From: Streptomyces sp. GS7
Lineage (GTDB): Bacteria > Actinomycetota > Actinomycetes > Streptomycetales > Streptomycetaceae
Length of the DNA: 64,000 bases
Assembly: GCF_009834125.1 (NCBI RefSeq)
Contig: NZ_CP047146.1
Coordinates: forward strand, 5,635,501 to 5,699,500
Direction of reading: 5' to 3'
The notes under the pieces are model-generated. The model saw nothing but the letters and a program-made list of their open reading frames with translations, was not told where the DNA came from and made no database searches. Below are positions 34,050-42,708 of the stretch, one piece after another (position 1 is the first letter of the stretch; each line of letters begins with the position of its first letter). Both the position numbers and the translations under genes were made by a program.

Positions 34050-35830
34050 CCGGCCAGTCCGCTCAGCCCGGTTGGCACGTGCATGCTCTGCACGGACCGG
34101 CCGTTGCCGACGTACATGTGGACGCCGCAGGGCAGGCACGGGTCGAAGCTGCGCACCGTCCGCATGATGTCGATGCCCTTGAAGTTCTCCGGGGAGTTCT
34201 CCTCGAAGATCGGGGTGTTCTGCACCGCGTCCTCGTAGGGGCCCGGGGTGCCGTAGGTGTCGCGGGTGCTGGCGTTCCACGGGGTCGGCGGATACGGGTG
34301 GTAGTTGGCGATCTTGCCGTCGCGGATGACCATGTGGTGCGAGAGGACGCCGCGTACCGCCTCGGTGAAACCGCAGCCGATGGACTCGTCGGGGACCTCG
34401 AACTTCTCCCAGGTCTGGGTGCGTCCGGCGCGGACCTCCTCCAGCCCCTGCTCGGCGAAGTGCAGCGCCATGGCCGCCGCGTACGCCTGGAAGTAGGTGC
34501 GGGCGCGGTTGCGCTCCAGCGCGTTGCTCCACTTCGGGATCTTCCACTCGAAGCGGGTCTCGGGCCGGGTCATGCTGCGCGGCAGGTCGATGACGACGCT
34601 GTTGCCGGTGGCCTTGACGTACGGGGTGTCGACGAGCCCGGACAGCGCGGTGGACCACAGGCGGGCGATCGGGCCGCCGCCGGTGTCCAGGGCCAGGTGC
34701 TCCTTGCCGTCGAACCAGCGCGGCGACATCACCCAGCTGTACTTGTCGTTGAAGTCCCGCTTCTGCGGGGCGGGGATGGTGTGCTGGTTCCAGGGGTGGC
34801 GCGGGTCGATGGGGTTGCCGAGCGGATCGTGGGTGACGAACTGCTCCTGGCCTTCCCAGTCCTGGTAGTAGGAGCTGCCGAGCAGGATCCGGATGCCGAG
34901 GTTGATCTGGGTGAGGTCGTTGGTGACCAGCTTGCCGTCGACGATGATGCCCGGGGTGACGAACATCTTCCGGCCCCAGTCCGTCATGTTGCGGTAGGTG
35001 AAGTCGCAGTGCTCCGGGTCGTTGAGCGCACCCCAGCAGCCAAGCAGCACCCGCCGCCGGCCGACCTCCTCGTAGCCGGGCAGCGCCTCGTAGAAGAAGT
35101 CGAACAGGTCGTCGTGGAGGGGCACCACGCGCTTCATGAACTCCACGTAGCGCATCAGCCGGCTGAGGTAGTCGGTGAAGAGCTGGACGCTGGCCACGGT
35201 GCCGACGCCGCCCGGGTAGAGCGTGGAGGGGTGCACATGGCGGCCCTCCATCAGGCAGAACATCTCCCGGGTGTAGCGGCTGACCTGGAGCGCCTCGCGG
35301 TAGAACTCGCCCTCGATGGGGTTGAGGGAGGTCATGATGTCGGCGATGGTGCGGTAGCCGTGCTCGCCGGCGTGCGGGGCCTCGGTGCGCTGGGCGAGTT
35401 CCCAGACGCCCGGGTTGGTCTCGCGGACCATCTTCTCGCAGTAGTCGACCCCGACCAGGTTCTCCTGGAAGATGTTGTGGTCGAACATGTACTCCGCGGA
35501 CTCGCCGAGGTTGATGATCCACTCGCCGAGGTGCGGCGGCTTGACCCCGTAGGCCATGTTCTGCGTGTAGACCGAGCACGTGGCGTGGTTGTCGCCGCAG
35601 ATGCCGCAGATCCGGCTGGTGATGAAGTGGGCGTCGCGCGGGTCCTTGCCGCGCATGAAGACGCTGTAGCCGCGGAAGACGGACGAGGTGCTGTAGCACT
35701 CCGCGACCCGCTTCTGCTTGAAGTCGATCTTCGTGTGGATACCGAGGCTGCCCACGATCCGGGTGATCGGATCCCAGGACATCTCCGTCAGACCGCTGCC
35801 GTCACCGGCTGTCTTGGTCTTCGCTGCCAT
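34046..35830 (-). CDS. hhyL: [NiFe]-hydrogenase large subunit, group 1h (high-affinity)
   Basis: A 594-residue catalytic subunit. The L1 motif RICGICGDNHATC (Cys75 and Cys78) and the L2 motif DPCLPCGVH (Cys565 and Cys568) ligate the Ni-Fe site. After His571 a 23-residue tail (MYVGNGRSVQ and so on) follows; it is expected to be cut off by the endopeptidase encoded downstream. The overall sequence, the absence of an exported partner and the gene order match the actinobacterial-type hydrogenases that oxidise atmospheric H2. It overlaps the NifU-like gene by 4 nt, but is separated from hhyS by 132 nt containing a hairpin. Confidence 0.95.
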   Translation of the reverse strand: MAAKTKTAGDGSGLTEMSWDPITRIVGSLGIHTKIDFKQKRVAECYSTSSVFRGYSVFMRGKDPRDAHFITSRICGICGDNHATCSVYTQNMAYGVKPPHLGEWIINLGESAEYMFDHNIFQENLVGVDYCEKMVRETNPGVWELAQRTEAPHAGEHGYRTIADIMTSLNPIEGEFYREALQVSRYTREMFCLMEGRHVHPSTLYPGGVGTVASVQLFTDYLSRLMRYVEFMKRVVPLHDDLFDFFYEALPGYEEVGRRRVLLGCWGALNDPEHCDFTYRNMTDWGRKMFVTPGIIVDGKLVTNDLTQINLGIRILLGSSYYQDWEGQEQFVTHDPLGNPIDPRHPWNQHTIPAPQKRDFNDKYSWVMSPRWFDGKEHLALDTGGGPIARLWSTALSGLVDTPYVKATGNSVVIDLPRSMTRPETRFEWKIPKWSNALERNRARTYFQAYAAAMALHFAEQGLEEVRAGRTQTWEKFEVPDESIGCGFTEAVRGVLSHHMVIRDGKIANYHPYPPTPWNASTRDTYGTPGPYEDAVQNTPIFEENSPENFKGIDIMRTVRSFDPCLPCGVHMYVGNGRSVQSMHVPTGLSGLAG

Positions 35831-35922
35831 GGTGTGTGCCGTGCCCTTCTGCGCGCGCGGGAAGTGGGGTCTGACCTGTGGTCCGACATCGTGTCCGGCA
35901 GGTGTGCTCAGGCGGTTGCCGA

Positions 35923-35956
35923 CGGGCCGACGGCCGCCGGGGCGGCCGTCGGCCCG
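35923..35956 (-). terminator. Stem-loop between hhyS and hhyL
   Basis: A perfect 13-bp, very GC-rich stem (35923-35935 with 35944-35956) and 8-nt loop begins 7 nt after the hhyS stop. There is no T-run on the minus strand. It could be a weak terminator or an mRNA-stabilising end that sets different levels of the two subunits. Confidence 0.6.
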
Positions 35957-35962
35957 CGGCGG

Positions 35963-37042
35963 TCACCACGGGCGCCGGTAGCCGGTGGTCAGCTTCTCGC
36001 CGCGGTGCCGCCACTTCGGTTCGTGGTCCACGGTCCGGGCCGTGATGCCGCGGAGTCGTCGGACAACGGTGCCGTAGGCGGCGCTGGTGGTGCTGGAGAG
36101 CTTCGCGCCGGGCGGCTCGTCCATGAACGGCATGAACTTGTCGGGGAAGCCGGGCATGGTGCAGGCGATACAGACCCCGCCGACGTTGGGGCAGCCGCCG
36201 ATGCCGTCCATCCAGCCCCGCTTGGGCACATTGCATTTGACCACGGGTCCCCAGCATCCGAGCTTCACCAGGCACTTGGGCGAGTCGTAGGTGGTGGCGA
36301 ACTGCCCCTGCTCGTAGTACCCGGCGCGGTCGCAGCCCTCGTGCACGGTCTCCCCGAACAGCCAGGTGGGCCGCAGCTGCTCGTCCAGCGGGATCATCGG
36401 TGCCGCGCCGGCCGCCTGGTAGAGCAGGTAGACCAGCGTCTCGGAGAAGTTGTCGGGCTTGATCGGGCAGCCCGGTACGCACACGATCGGGATGCCGGCC
36501 TTGGACTTCCAGTCCCAGCCCAGGTAGTCGGGCACGCCCATCGCGCCGGTCGGATTGCCGGCCATGGCGTGGATGCCGCCGTAGGTGGCGCAGGTGCCGA
36601 TGGCGACGACGGCGAGCGCCTTGGGGGCCAGCCGGTCGATCCAGTCACTGGTGGTCATCGGCTGGCCGGTCTCCGGGTTGTCCCCGAAGCCGCACCAGTA
36701 ACCCTCCGGCTTGATCGACTCGTTGGGGACGGATCCCTCGATGACCAGCACGAACGGGTCGATCTCACCGCGTTCGCCCTTGAAGAACCACTCGATGAAG
36801 GTGTCCGCGCCCTGCACCGGACCGCTTTCGAAGTCGATCAGCGGCCAGTGCACCTGGATCTTGGGAAGTCCTGGCAGCACGCTGAGCGCGATTTCCTCGA
36901 TGCTCGGCTGGGTCGCGGCGGTCAGGGCGACCGAGTCGCCGTCGCAACTCAGGCCGGCGTTGATCCAGAGGACGTGGATCGGGGACTCGTCCTCGGCCGA
37001 CGGCCGGGCGGCGTCGGTCGCGGTCGCGGGTGCGGCATCCAT
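35963..37042 (-). CDS. hhyS: [NiFe]-hydrogenase small subunit, group 1h
   Basis: A 359-residue electron-transfer subunit holding three Fe-S clusters. The proximal-cluster motif reads C33-D-G-D36, with Asp where most hydrogenases have a second Cys; the other ligands lie in GTCATYGG and CVPGCP. The C-terminal half has GCDRAGYYEQ, KLGCWGP, KCNV, GGCPN and CIACTMPGFPD for the medial and distal clusters. There is no Tat signal peptide, so the enzyme stays in the cytoplasm. ATG 37042 follows a strong AAGGAGG ribosome-binding site. It is the first gene of the hydrogenase operon. Confidence 0.95.
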   Translation of the reverse strand: MDAAPATATDAARPSAEDESPIHVLWINAGLSCDGDSVALTAATQPSIEEIALSVLPGLPKIQVHWPLIDFESGPVQGADTFIEWFFKGERGEIDPFVLVIEGSVPNESIKPEGYWCGFGDNPETGQPMTTSDWIDRLAPKALAVVAIGTCATYGGIHAMAGNPTGAMGVPDYLGWDWKSKAGIPIVCVPGCPIKPDNFSETLVYLLYQAAGAAPMIPLDEQLRPTWLFGETVHEGCDRAGYYEQGQFATTYDSPKCLVKLGCWGPVVKCNVPKRGWMDGIGGCPNVGGVCIACTMPGFPDKFMPFMDEPPGAKLSSTTSAAYGTVVRRLRGITARTVDHEPKWRHRGEKLTTGYRRPW

Positions 37043-37138
37043 GGCGGTGTGCCTCCTTAGGGGAGGGGTGCAGCGGAAGCGCTCGGACGGCTTCCGTTCA
37101 CCTTCGTAACACCGCCGCGGGGACCTGGAGAGCCGAGC

Positions 37139-37177
37139 GGGGCCGTTCCGGTGACGCACCAGCACCGGAACGGCCCC
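37139..37177 (-). terminator. Terminator hairpin after the DUF4232 gene
   Basis: A perfect 15-bp stem (37139-37153 with 37163-37177) with a 9-nt loop ends 25 nt after the stop of the minus-strand DUF4232 gene. It isolates that gene from the hydrogenase operon that starts just beyond it. Confidence 0.8.
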
Positions 37178-37201
37178 GTGGCCGGAAAGAGGTTTCGCGG
37201 G

Positions 37202-37897
37202 TCAGCTCGGCGACCCGGCCTCCATCGACGTCACGGTGAACGTGCCGCCGCACACCCGCAGCCCGCCGCTGCCGGTGGTCATCGACTCCTTGGAGCCGGG
37301 CGGGTAGACGAAGACGATCTGCGAGTTCTTCCAGCACGGGGTGTCCGAGACGCCGTCGTTGACCGTGTGCAGCAGGGCGTGGGCGCTCTGCCCGGGCCGG
37401 AGGCGGATGGTGCCGCCCGCGGCACCTTCGCGGCTGGCCGGCTTGCCGACGGAGGACCCGTCGCGCTGGATCAGCGAGACGCCGGGGAAGCCGCGCAGCG
37501 AGCACGTCTTCTTGCCCTTGTTGGTGAACACCAGCGGGACGCGGATGTTGCCCGCGCCGATGTCGACGCGGCCCAGGTGCAGCGACATGTCGGTCGCGGT
37601 GCAGCGGTCCGAGTCCGTCATGGCCGAGGGGTTGGCCTGGCTGGCGTTCGGCAGGCCCGCGGCGGTGCCGGAGGGCTTGGCGCCGTTGGACGACCGGGCA
37701 CCGTTTCCGGTGGACTGCGCGTTGGCGCCGGCCGACTGCCCGTTCGCCGTGGCGGTTGCGGGTGCGGCGGCCGACGAGGGGCGGGACGCGGTGTCCGTGC
37801 CGTTCTGGCAGGCGGTGAGCGTCAGCGCCGTGACGGCGATCAGCGATCCGGCGGCGACACGCCGGCCGCGGCCGAGGGTCTTGATGGTGAGCGACAT
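37202..37897 (-). CDS. DUF4232-domain lipoprotein
   Basis: A 231-residue exported protein. The N-terminus has a signal peptide ending in the lipobox LTAC (Cys about residue 24), so it is likely membrane-anchored by lipid. A Ser/Ala/Gly-rich linker (about 25-85) follows, then a DUF4232 domain (about 90-225) with four cysteines (SDRCTATDM, KKTCSLRGF, DTPCWKN, LRVCGG). DUF4232 proteins are abundant in streptomycetes and their function is unknown. ATG 37897 was preferred to the GTG at 37987 because the signal peptide starts there. Confidence 0.82.
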   Translation of the reverse strand: MSLTIKTLGRGRRVAAGSLIAVTALTLTACQNGTDTASRPSSAAAPATATANGQSAGANAQSTGNGARSSNGAKPSGTAAGLPNASQANPSAMTDSDRCTATDMSLHLGRVDIGAGNIRVPLVFTNKGKKTCSLRGFPGVSLIQRDGSSVGKPASREGAAGGTIRLRPGQSAHALLHTVNDGVSDTPCWKNSQIVFVYPPGSKESMTTGSGGLRVCGGTFTVTSMEAGSPS

Positions 37898-37995
37898 GAG
37901 TCTCCCCCTCGTCTGGTAGGTGGGTACCCTCGTAACAGTTGGGTGCGTACGGTCCGTCCGTTGCCCTTCCAGCGTGGCCCCGGGCACTGCCGGTC

Positions 37996-38024
37996 CGCTA
38001 ACGGTGCGCTAACACACCGCTAAC
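37996..38024. promoter_or_regulatory. Three 11-bp-pitch CGCTAAC direct repeats
   Basis: CGCTAAC occurs at 37996, 38007 and 38018, exactly one helical turn apart, about 100 bp upstream of the DUF4232 lipoprotein gene in the 451-bp gap 37898-38348. Direct repeats at 11-bp pitch are the hallmark of OmpR/PhoB-type response regulator sites. The rest of the gap shows nothing identifiable. Confidence 0.55.
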
Positions 38025-38348
38025 GAGTCCGCGCGCCCGGGATGACGCCGCCCCGGCGGCCTTGTGACCAGCCGGAACTCCGGTGCGCCGCCCAGGCTCG
38101 CAGAAATCTTCACGGTTGCGGACGCGGCACTACGAGGTTCGGCCGTTTCAGACCTCCCGCCCACCGGTCCCGGCCGCCACAGCCGCCCCGGGAGCCCCGC
38201 CGTACGGTCCCGCGCCGCCGTCCGGCGCATACGGACGCCCGCGGGGCGGTGGCGCCGGCGGTGACCGCGGGGCAGCGGTGGGCACCGGGCGTGGGCCGGT
38301 GGTCCGCAGACGGCCGAAATACCACCATCGGGTGTGGACGCACCGCGG

Positions 38349-39545
38349 TCATTGACGGCGCCGTCGTGGCGAAGGCTCCTGGCCGCGCTCGAAGTACCCC
38401 CGCAGCTCGCCGTCGAGCGGCGCCACCTCGTACGGGACGCCGCCGGAGCGCAGTGAGCGGGTGGCCGCCTCGCCCGCGGCGACGCTCATCCGGGCGGAGA
38501 CCGGTGAGGTGTCCGTGGCCCCGCCCTCGCGGACGAACCGGAGGAACTCGTCCATGATCCGGGCGTCGGCACCGCCGTGCGATCCGCCGGCCTCGGGCAC
38601 CCGGTGGGTGACGTCGCCTTCGGGGCGGTAGCCGCTGGGTCCGGTGTTCCACACCCGCACGATGTCGCCGGGGCCGTCGCCGAAGTTCTCCAGCCGGCCC
38701 TCGGTGCCGATGACGGTGTAGTTGCGCCAGTAGTCGGGAGTGAAGTGGCACTGCTGGTAGGCGGCGAGCACCCCGTTGTCGAGCTGCATGTTCATCACGG
38801 ACGCGTCCTCGACGTCCACCACGTGGTGCAGATCCCGGCGGGCGGTCGGCGGCCAGTCGTACTCCCGCAGCCAGCCGTCCGGGCGCGGGGTGCCGGGGGC
38901 GCGGCGCGGCAGGTCGCCGTAGACGAGGAGGTCGCCGAGTGCGTTGACGCGGTGGGTGTAGCCGCCGGCGAGCAGATGGATCACGTCGATGTCGTGGGCT
39001 GCCTTCTGGAGCAGCAGGCCGGTGGTGCGGCGGCGGTCGGCGTGCCAGTCCTTGAAGTAGTAGTCGCCGCCGTACGCGACGAAGTGCCGGGTCCACACCA
39101 TCTTGGGCTCGCCGATGTCGCCGCGGGCGATCAGACGGTGCATCAGCCGGACCACGCCCATGTGCCGCATGTTGTGGCCGACGTAGAGGCGGGTGCCGGT
39201 ACGCCGGGCGGTGCGCAGGATGGTGTCGCAGCTCTCGGCGGTGATACCGAGCGGCTTTTCGACGTAGACCGGGCGGCCCGCCACCAGAGCGTCGCAGGCG
39301 ATGCGCTCATGGGTGTCGTCGGGGGTGGCGACGACAACCGCGTCGACCCAGTCGTCGGCGAGGAGTTGGCGGTGGTCGCCGGTGGCGAGGCGGGCGCCGA
39401 AGCGGGCGGCCGCGCGGCGGCGGACGCCGGGGTCGAGATCGGCGACGGCGGTGACCGCGGAGCCCCGGCCGGGCCGGTGCGCGGCGTCCGCCAGGTTGCC
39501 GCGCATGCCGAGTCCGATGACGCCGATGCCGAGGTCCGCTGCCAC
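38349..39545 (-). CDS. Gfo/Idh/MocA-family oxidoreductase
   Basis: A 398-residue NAD(P)-dependent dehydrogenase. The N-terminal Rossmann fold has GVIGLGMRGNLADA, VAVVATPDD-like VVVATPDDTHERIA and VYVEKPLGI (the EKP motif). The C-terminal domain includes KAAHDIDVIHLLAGG (near residue 195), which holds the catalytic His region, typical of sugar dehydrogenases of this family. The GTG at 39545 begins the Rossmann sequence directly. No sugar gene is adjacent, so the substrate is unknown. It ends 451 bp before the DUF4232 gene. Confidence 0.85.
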   Translation of the reverse strand: MAADLGIGVIGLGMRGNLADAAHRPGRGSAVTAVADLDPGVRRRAAARFGARLATGDHRQLLADDWVDAVVVATPDDTHERIACDALVAGRPVYVEKPLGITAESCDTILRTARRTGTRLYVGHNMRHMGVVRLMHRLIARGDIGEPKMVWTRHFVAYGGDYYFKDWHADRRRTTGLLLQKAAHDIDVIHLLAGGYTHRVNALGDLLVYGDLPRRAPGTPRPDGWLREYDWPPTARRDLHHVVDVEDASVMNMQLDNGVLAAYQQCHFTPDYWRNYTVIGTEGRLENFGDGPGDIVRVWNTGPSGYRPEGDVTHRVPEAGGSHGGADARIMDEFLRFVREGGATDTSPVSARMSVAAGEAATRSLRSGGVPYEVAPLDGELRGYFERGQEPSPRRRRQ

Positions 39546-39951
39546 GGTGTCTCCTGTCCGCTCGCCCGTCCGTGGGTGCACCGGCGCTCCGGTGCACCCG
39601 ACTGCCGGTCTGCCCCGGTGCCGGCCGGCTTACGCCCCGGGGGCCGGGGCGGACAGGATGCGGCGGTCGACGGCCGCCGGGACGGCCCGCAGGACGGCCC
39701 GCAGGGACACGTCGGCGCGGAGGTGTCCTGGCCCGCGCCCACGGTCGCGGCGACGCCCGGCACACGGCCCTGGTGGAGGCCGACGCGAGCGGTGGCGCCG
39801 AGGCGGCCGGCCGCTCGCTCCGGGACGAACCGGCCGAAAGGCGGGCGCACTTGACGGTGCGGTGAGCCGTACCGCCCGGCGGCGGGCCGGGGCGTGTTGG
39901 CACGGTGCGGGCCCGGCGCACACGGGCGGCGCGCGGGCCCGCCGGCGGTCG
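39546..39951. other. Intergenic region, no gene recognised
   Basis: A 406-bp gap between the oxidoreductase start and the MFS fusion protein stop, both on the minus strand. The short GC-rich frames here are not convincing as proteins. A promoter for the oxidoreductase should lie near 39546. Confidence 0.45.
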
Positions 39952-42318
39952 TCAGCCCGCCTCGGCACCCGACGGCTGGACGAGGTCCAGATCCAGCACC
40001 GCGTCGCCGCCGCCGGTGAGGGATATCGGCGCGGCGTGCGGCGGATAGCCGGCCGCCGCGAGGGTGTAGTGACGGCTGCTCAGATCGGCGAACGCGAAGG
40101 CGCCGTCCGGGCCGGTGACCGTGTGTCCGGCGACCGTGCCGTCGTCGAGGAGGGTCACGGCGGCGTCCCGCAGGGGCTGCCCGTCCGGGCCGCGGACCGT
40201 GCCGCGCACGGTGGCGTTCGGCCGGAGCCGGGCGTCCTGGCGCTCCGGGCCGCCGCCGGACAGCTGGACGGCACGGGCCTGCGGCTGGTGGCCGGGGGCG
40301 CTGAGCACGAGGGTGTGGTCACCGTTCGCCAGCTGGGCGACGGCCCAACTGCCGTCGGCGCCGGATGACGTACGGGTTACCACATCGCCCCGGGCGTCGG
40401 TGACGACGATGCTCGCACCGGCGAGCGGGGTCCCGTCCGGACCGCCGAGCACGGTCCCGCCGAGGCGGCTGCCGGCTGCGGTCAGTATCAGGTCCGTCTC
40501 GACGGGCGCGCCCACGCCGCGGCAGGTGGCCGCGACCGCGTGCGGGGTGTGGCCCGGCGCGGCGCCGGTGAGCACGTACGTGCCCGCACCCGGGGCGGCG
40601 AGCGCATAGCGCCCCTCGGCGTCGGCCGTGGTGACACCGGCCTGCCGCCCCTGCCGGTCGATCAGCGTGACGCCGGCGCGCGGCACCGGCCCGCCGGCCC
40701 CGTCGACGACCCGCCCGCGGAACCCGGCCGCGGGTGCCTGCGCCGGGGCGCGCTCCGCCGCCGGCTCCGGCGTGGCCGCCACCGCGTCGGCCGCGGCGGG
40801 CTCGTCGGCCGCGTCCGCCCCTTCCGCGTGCCGGGCGACCGGCGTCGGCCGGGACGAGGTCCGCTGGGACGGCAGGAAGGCCGCCACCAGTACGCCGAGG
40901 GCGACCGCCGCGGTGGCGATCAGGAAGGAGACCCGGAAGCCGGACATGGTGGGCACCGAGACCGGGCCGATGCGCGTCGACATATGGGCGAGCACCATGC
41001 CGATCACGGCGCTGGACACGGATGTGCCGATCGAGCGCATCAGGGTGTTGAGGCCGTTCGCCGCGCCGGTCTCGGAGGGGTCGACGGCGCCGACGATCAG
41101 CGCCGGCAGCGAGGAGTAGGCCAGCCCGATGCCCGCTCCGACGACCACCGCGATGATGACCGTCTGCCAGGGGGCGCTCATCAGGCCGATGCCGCCGCCG
41201 TAGCCGATCCCGATGACCAGCATGCCCAGCAGCAGCGAGATCTTGGGGCCGCGCCGGGCGGCGATCCGCGCGTACACCGGGGCGACGAACATCATGGTCA
41301 GGCCCAGGGGCGCCACGCACAGACCGGCCACCACCATGGACTGACCCAAGCCGTAGCCGGTCGACTTCGGCAGCTGGAGCAGCTGCGGCAGCACCAGCGA
41401 GATGGCGTAGAACGCCACACCGACCGTGATCGAGGCGAGGTTGGTGAGCAGCACCTCGCGCCGCGCGCTGGTCCGCAGGTCGACCAGCGGATCGGCGATC
41501 CGCAGCTCCATCACGCCCCACAGCGCCAATATCAGCGCCGCGGCCCCGAACAGGCCGAGGGTGGTCGGCGAACCCCAGCCCCAGTCGCTGCCCTTGGTGA
41601 TCGGCAGCAGCAGGGCGACGAGCCCGGCGGACAGCCCGAGGGCACCGGCGACGTCGAAGCGGCCCGGGGCCCGCACCGCGGTCTCGGGGACGAGGAGGAT
41701 GATGAGCACTATCGACAGCACACCGAGCCCGGCGGCGCCGAAGAACAGGGCGTGCCAGTCGGCGTGTTGGGCCACCAGGGCGGCGGCCGGCAGCGCCAGC
41801 CCGCCGCCGACGCCGATCGACGAACTCATCAACGCCATGGCGGAGCCGAGCCGTTCGCGCGGCAGCTCGTCGCGCATGATGCCGATGCCGAGGGGGATCG
41901 CGCCCATGGCGAAGCCCTGGAGCGCCCGCCCGACGATCATGACGACCAGGTCGTCGGTGAACCCGCAGACCAGCGAGCCGACGACCATGACGGCGAGGCT
42001 GGTGAGCAGCATCCGCCGCTTGCCGTACAGGTCGCCGAGGCGGCCCATGATGGGCGTTGCGACGGCACCGGCGAGGAGGGTGGCCGTCATGACCCATGTG
42101 GCGTTGCTGGCCGCGGTGTTGAGCAGCGTCGGCAGGTCCTTGATGACCGGCACGAGCAGCGTCTGCATCACCGCGACGACGATGCCGGCGAAGGCGAGGA
42201 CGGGGACGATGCCGCCGCCCGCCCTGGGGTGGGCGTCCCTGCCCGGGTCGGACGGGGGCGGCGCGGCGGAGGCGCCGGCCGCCCTTGCTGGTAGCTGGTC
42301 CGTCGTCGTCTGGGTCAT
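39952..42318 (-). CDS. MFS exporter fused to three carboxypeptidase-regulatory-like domains
   Basis: A 788-residue protein. Residues 30-480 are a 14-TM EmrB/QacA-type exporter (motif A GRLGDLYGKRRMLL, CGFTDD loop). A linker rich in Ala/Glu/Pro (about 480-535) leads to three beta-sandwich repeats of the carboxypeptidase-regulatory/TTR-like type, each about 80 residues: GFRGRVVDGAGGPVPRAGV, GGTVLGGPDGTPLAGAS and RGTVRGPDGQPLRDAAV. The topology puts the repeats on one membrane face. It may export a compound and sense or bind a ligand, or attach to the cell wall. The gene follows a 390-bp gap beside a gamma-butyrolactone receptor. Confidence 0.85.
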   Translation of the reverse strand: MTQTTTDQLPARAAGASAAPPPSDPGRDAHPRAGGGIVPVLAFAGIVVAVMQTLLVPVIKDLPTLLNTAASNATWVMTATLLAGAVATPIMGRLGDLYGKRRMLLTSLAVMVVGSLVCGFTDDLVVMIVGRALQGFAMGAIPLGIGIMRDELPRERLGSAMALMSSSIGVGGGLALPAAALVAQHADWHALFFGAAGLGVLSIVLIILLVPETAVRAPGRFDVAGALGLSAGLVALLLPITKGSDWGWGSPTTLGLFGAAALILALWGVMELRIADPLVDLRTSARREVLLTNLASITVGVAFYAISLVLPQLLQLPKSTGYGLGQSMVVAGLCVAPLGLTMMFVAPVYARIAARRGPKISLLLGMLVIGIGYGGGIGLMSAPWQTVIIAVVVGAGIGLAYSSLPALIVGAVDPSETGAANGLNTLMRSIGTSVSSAVIGMVLAHMSTRIGPVSVPTMSGFRVSFLIATAAVALGVLVAAFLPSQRTSSRPTPVARHAEGADAADEPAAADAVAATPEPAAERAPAQAPAAGFRGRVVDGAGGPVPRAGVTLIDRQGRQAGVTTADAEGRYALAAPGAGTYVLTGAAPGHTPHAVAATCRGVGAPVETDLILTAAGSRLGGTVLGGPDGTPLAGASIVVTDARGDVVTRTSSGADGSWAVAQLANGDHTLVLSAPGHQPQARAVQLSGGGPERQDARLRPNATVRGTVRGPDGQPLRDAAVTLLDDGTVAGHTVTGPDGAFAFADLSSRHYTLAAAGYPPHAAPISLTGGGDAVLDLDLVQPSGAEAG

Positions 42319-42708
42319 GCGGGCGGCCTCCAGTGCGGCAGGGGTGAGCGGAGAGGGGTGCGCGGTGAGCGTCGTGAAGGGGAGTGCCGGCCCCCTGGTA
42401 CGTGCATGCCGAACGTTTTATCTCGGGGCGCTATTCCGCCACACGTCCCACCGTCTCGCCCGCCCGCCGGTGATCTCCCTCACTCCCGCCGACCTGCATC
42501 GCGGCCCGCTCGCCGGCCCGTTCATGGCCCCTCCCCCGGTCTCGTTCCGGACACCGACTCCAGTGAACCGCATGCCACTGACAATCGCCCCGGGTCGCCC
42601 CGGGACCGCGGTCAGGACCGCACGCCCGGTATGGTTCGGCCGGCTGATTCGCCCGTGTCGCCCCTCTGGATCCCGCCCTTTCCGACTCGCGGGCAACAGC
42701 CCGAATTC
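42319..42708. other. Intergenic region, no gene recognised
   Basis: A 390-bp gap between the MFS fusion gene and the receptor gene, both on the minus strand. A minus-strand 92-codon frame (42418-42696) has no family features and atypical residue composition, so it is not called. The promoter of the MFS gene must lie near 42319-42450. Confidence 0.45.

Noticed and set aside
39572..39865. 97-codon plus-strand frame next to the oxidoreductase
   Set aside because: It is rich in Arg/Gly/Pro, has no recognisable domain and sits in the likely promoter region of the divergent gene.
42418..42696. Possible 92-codon minus-strand gene between the MFS fusion and the receptor
   Set aside because: It has no family resemblance, atypical composition and no convincing ribosome-binding site.
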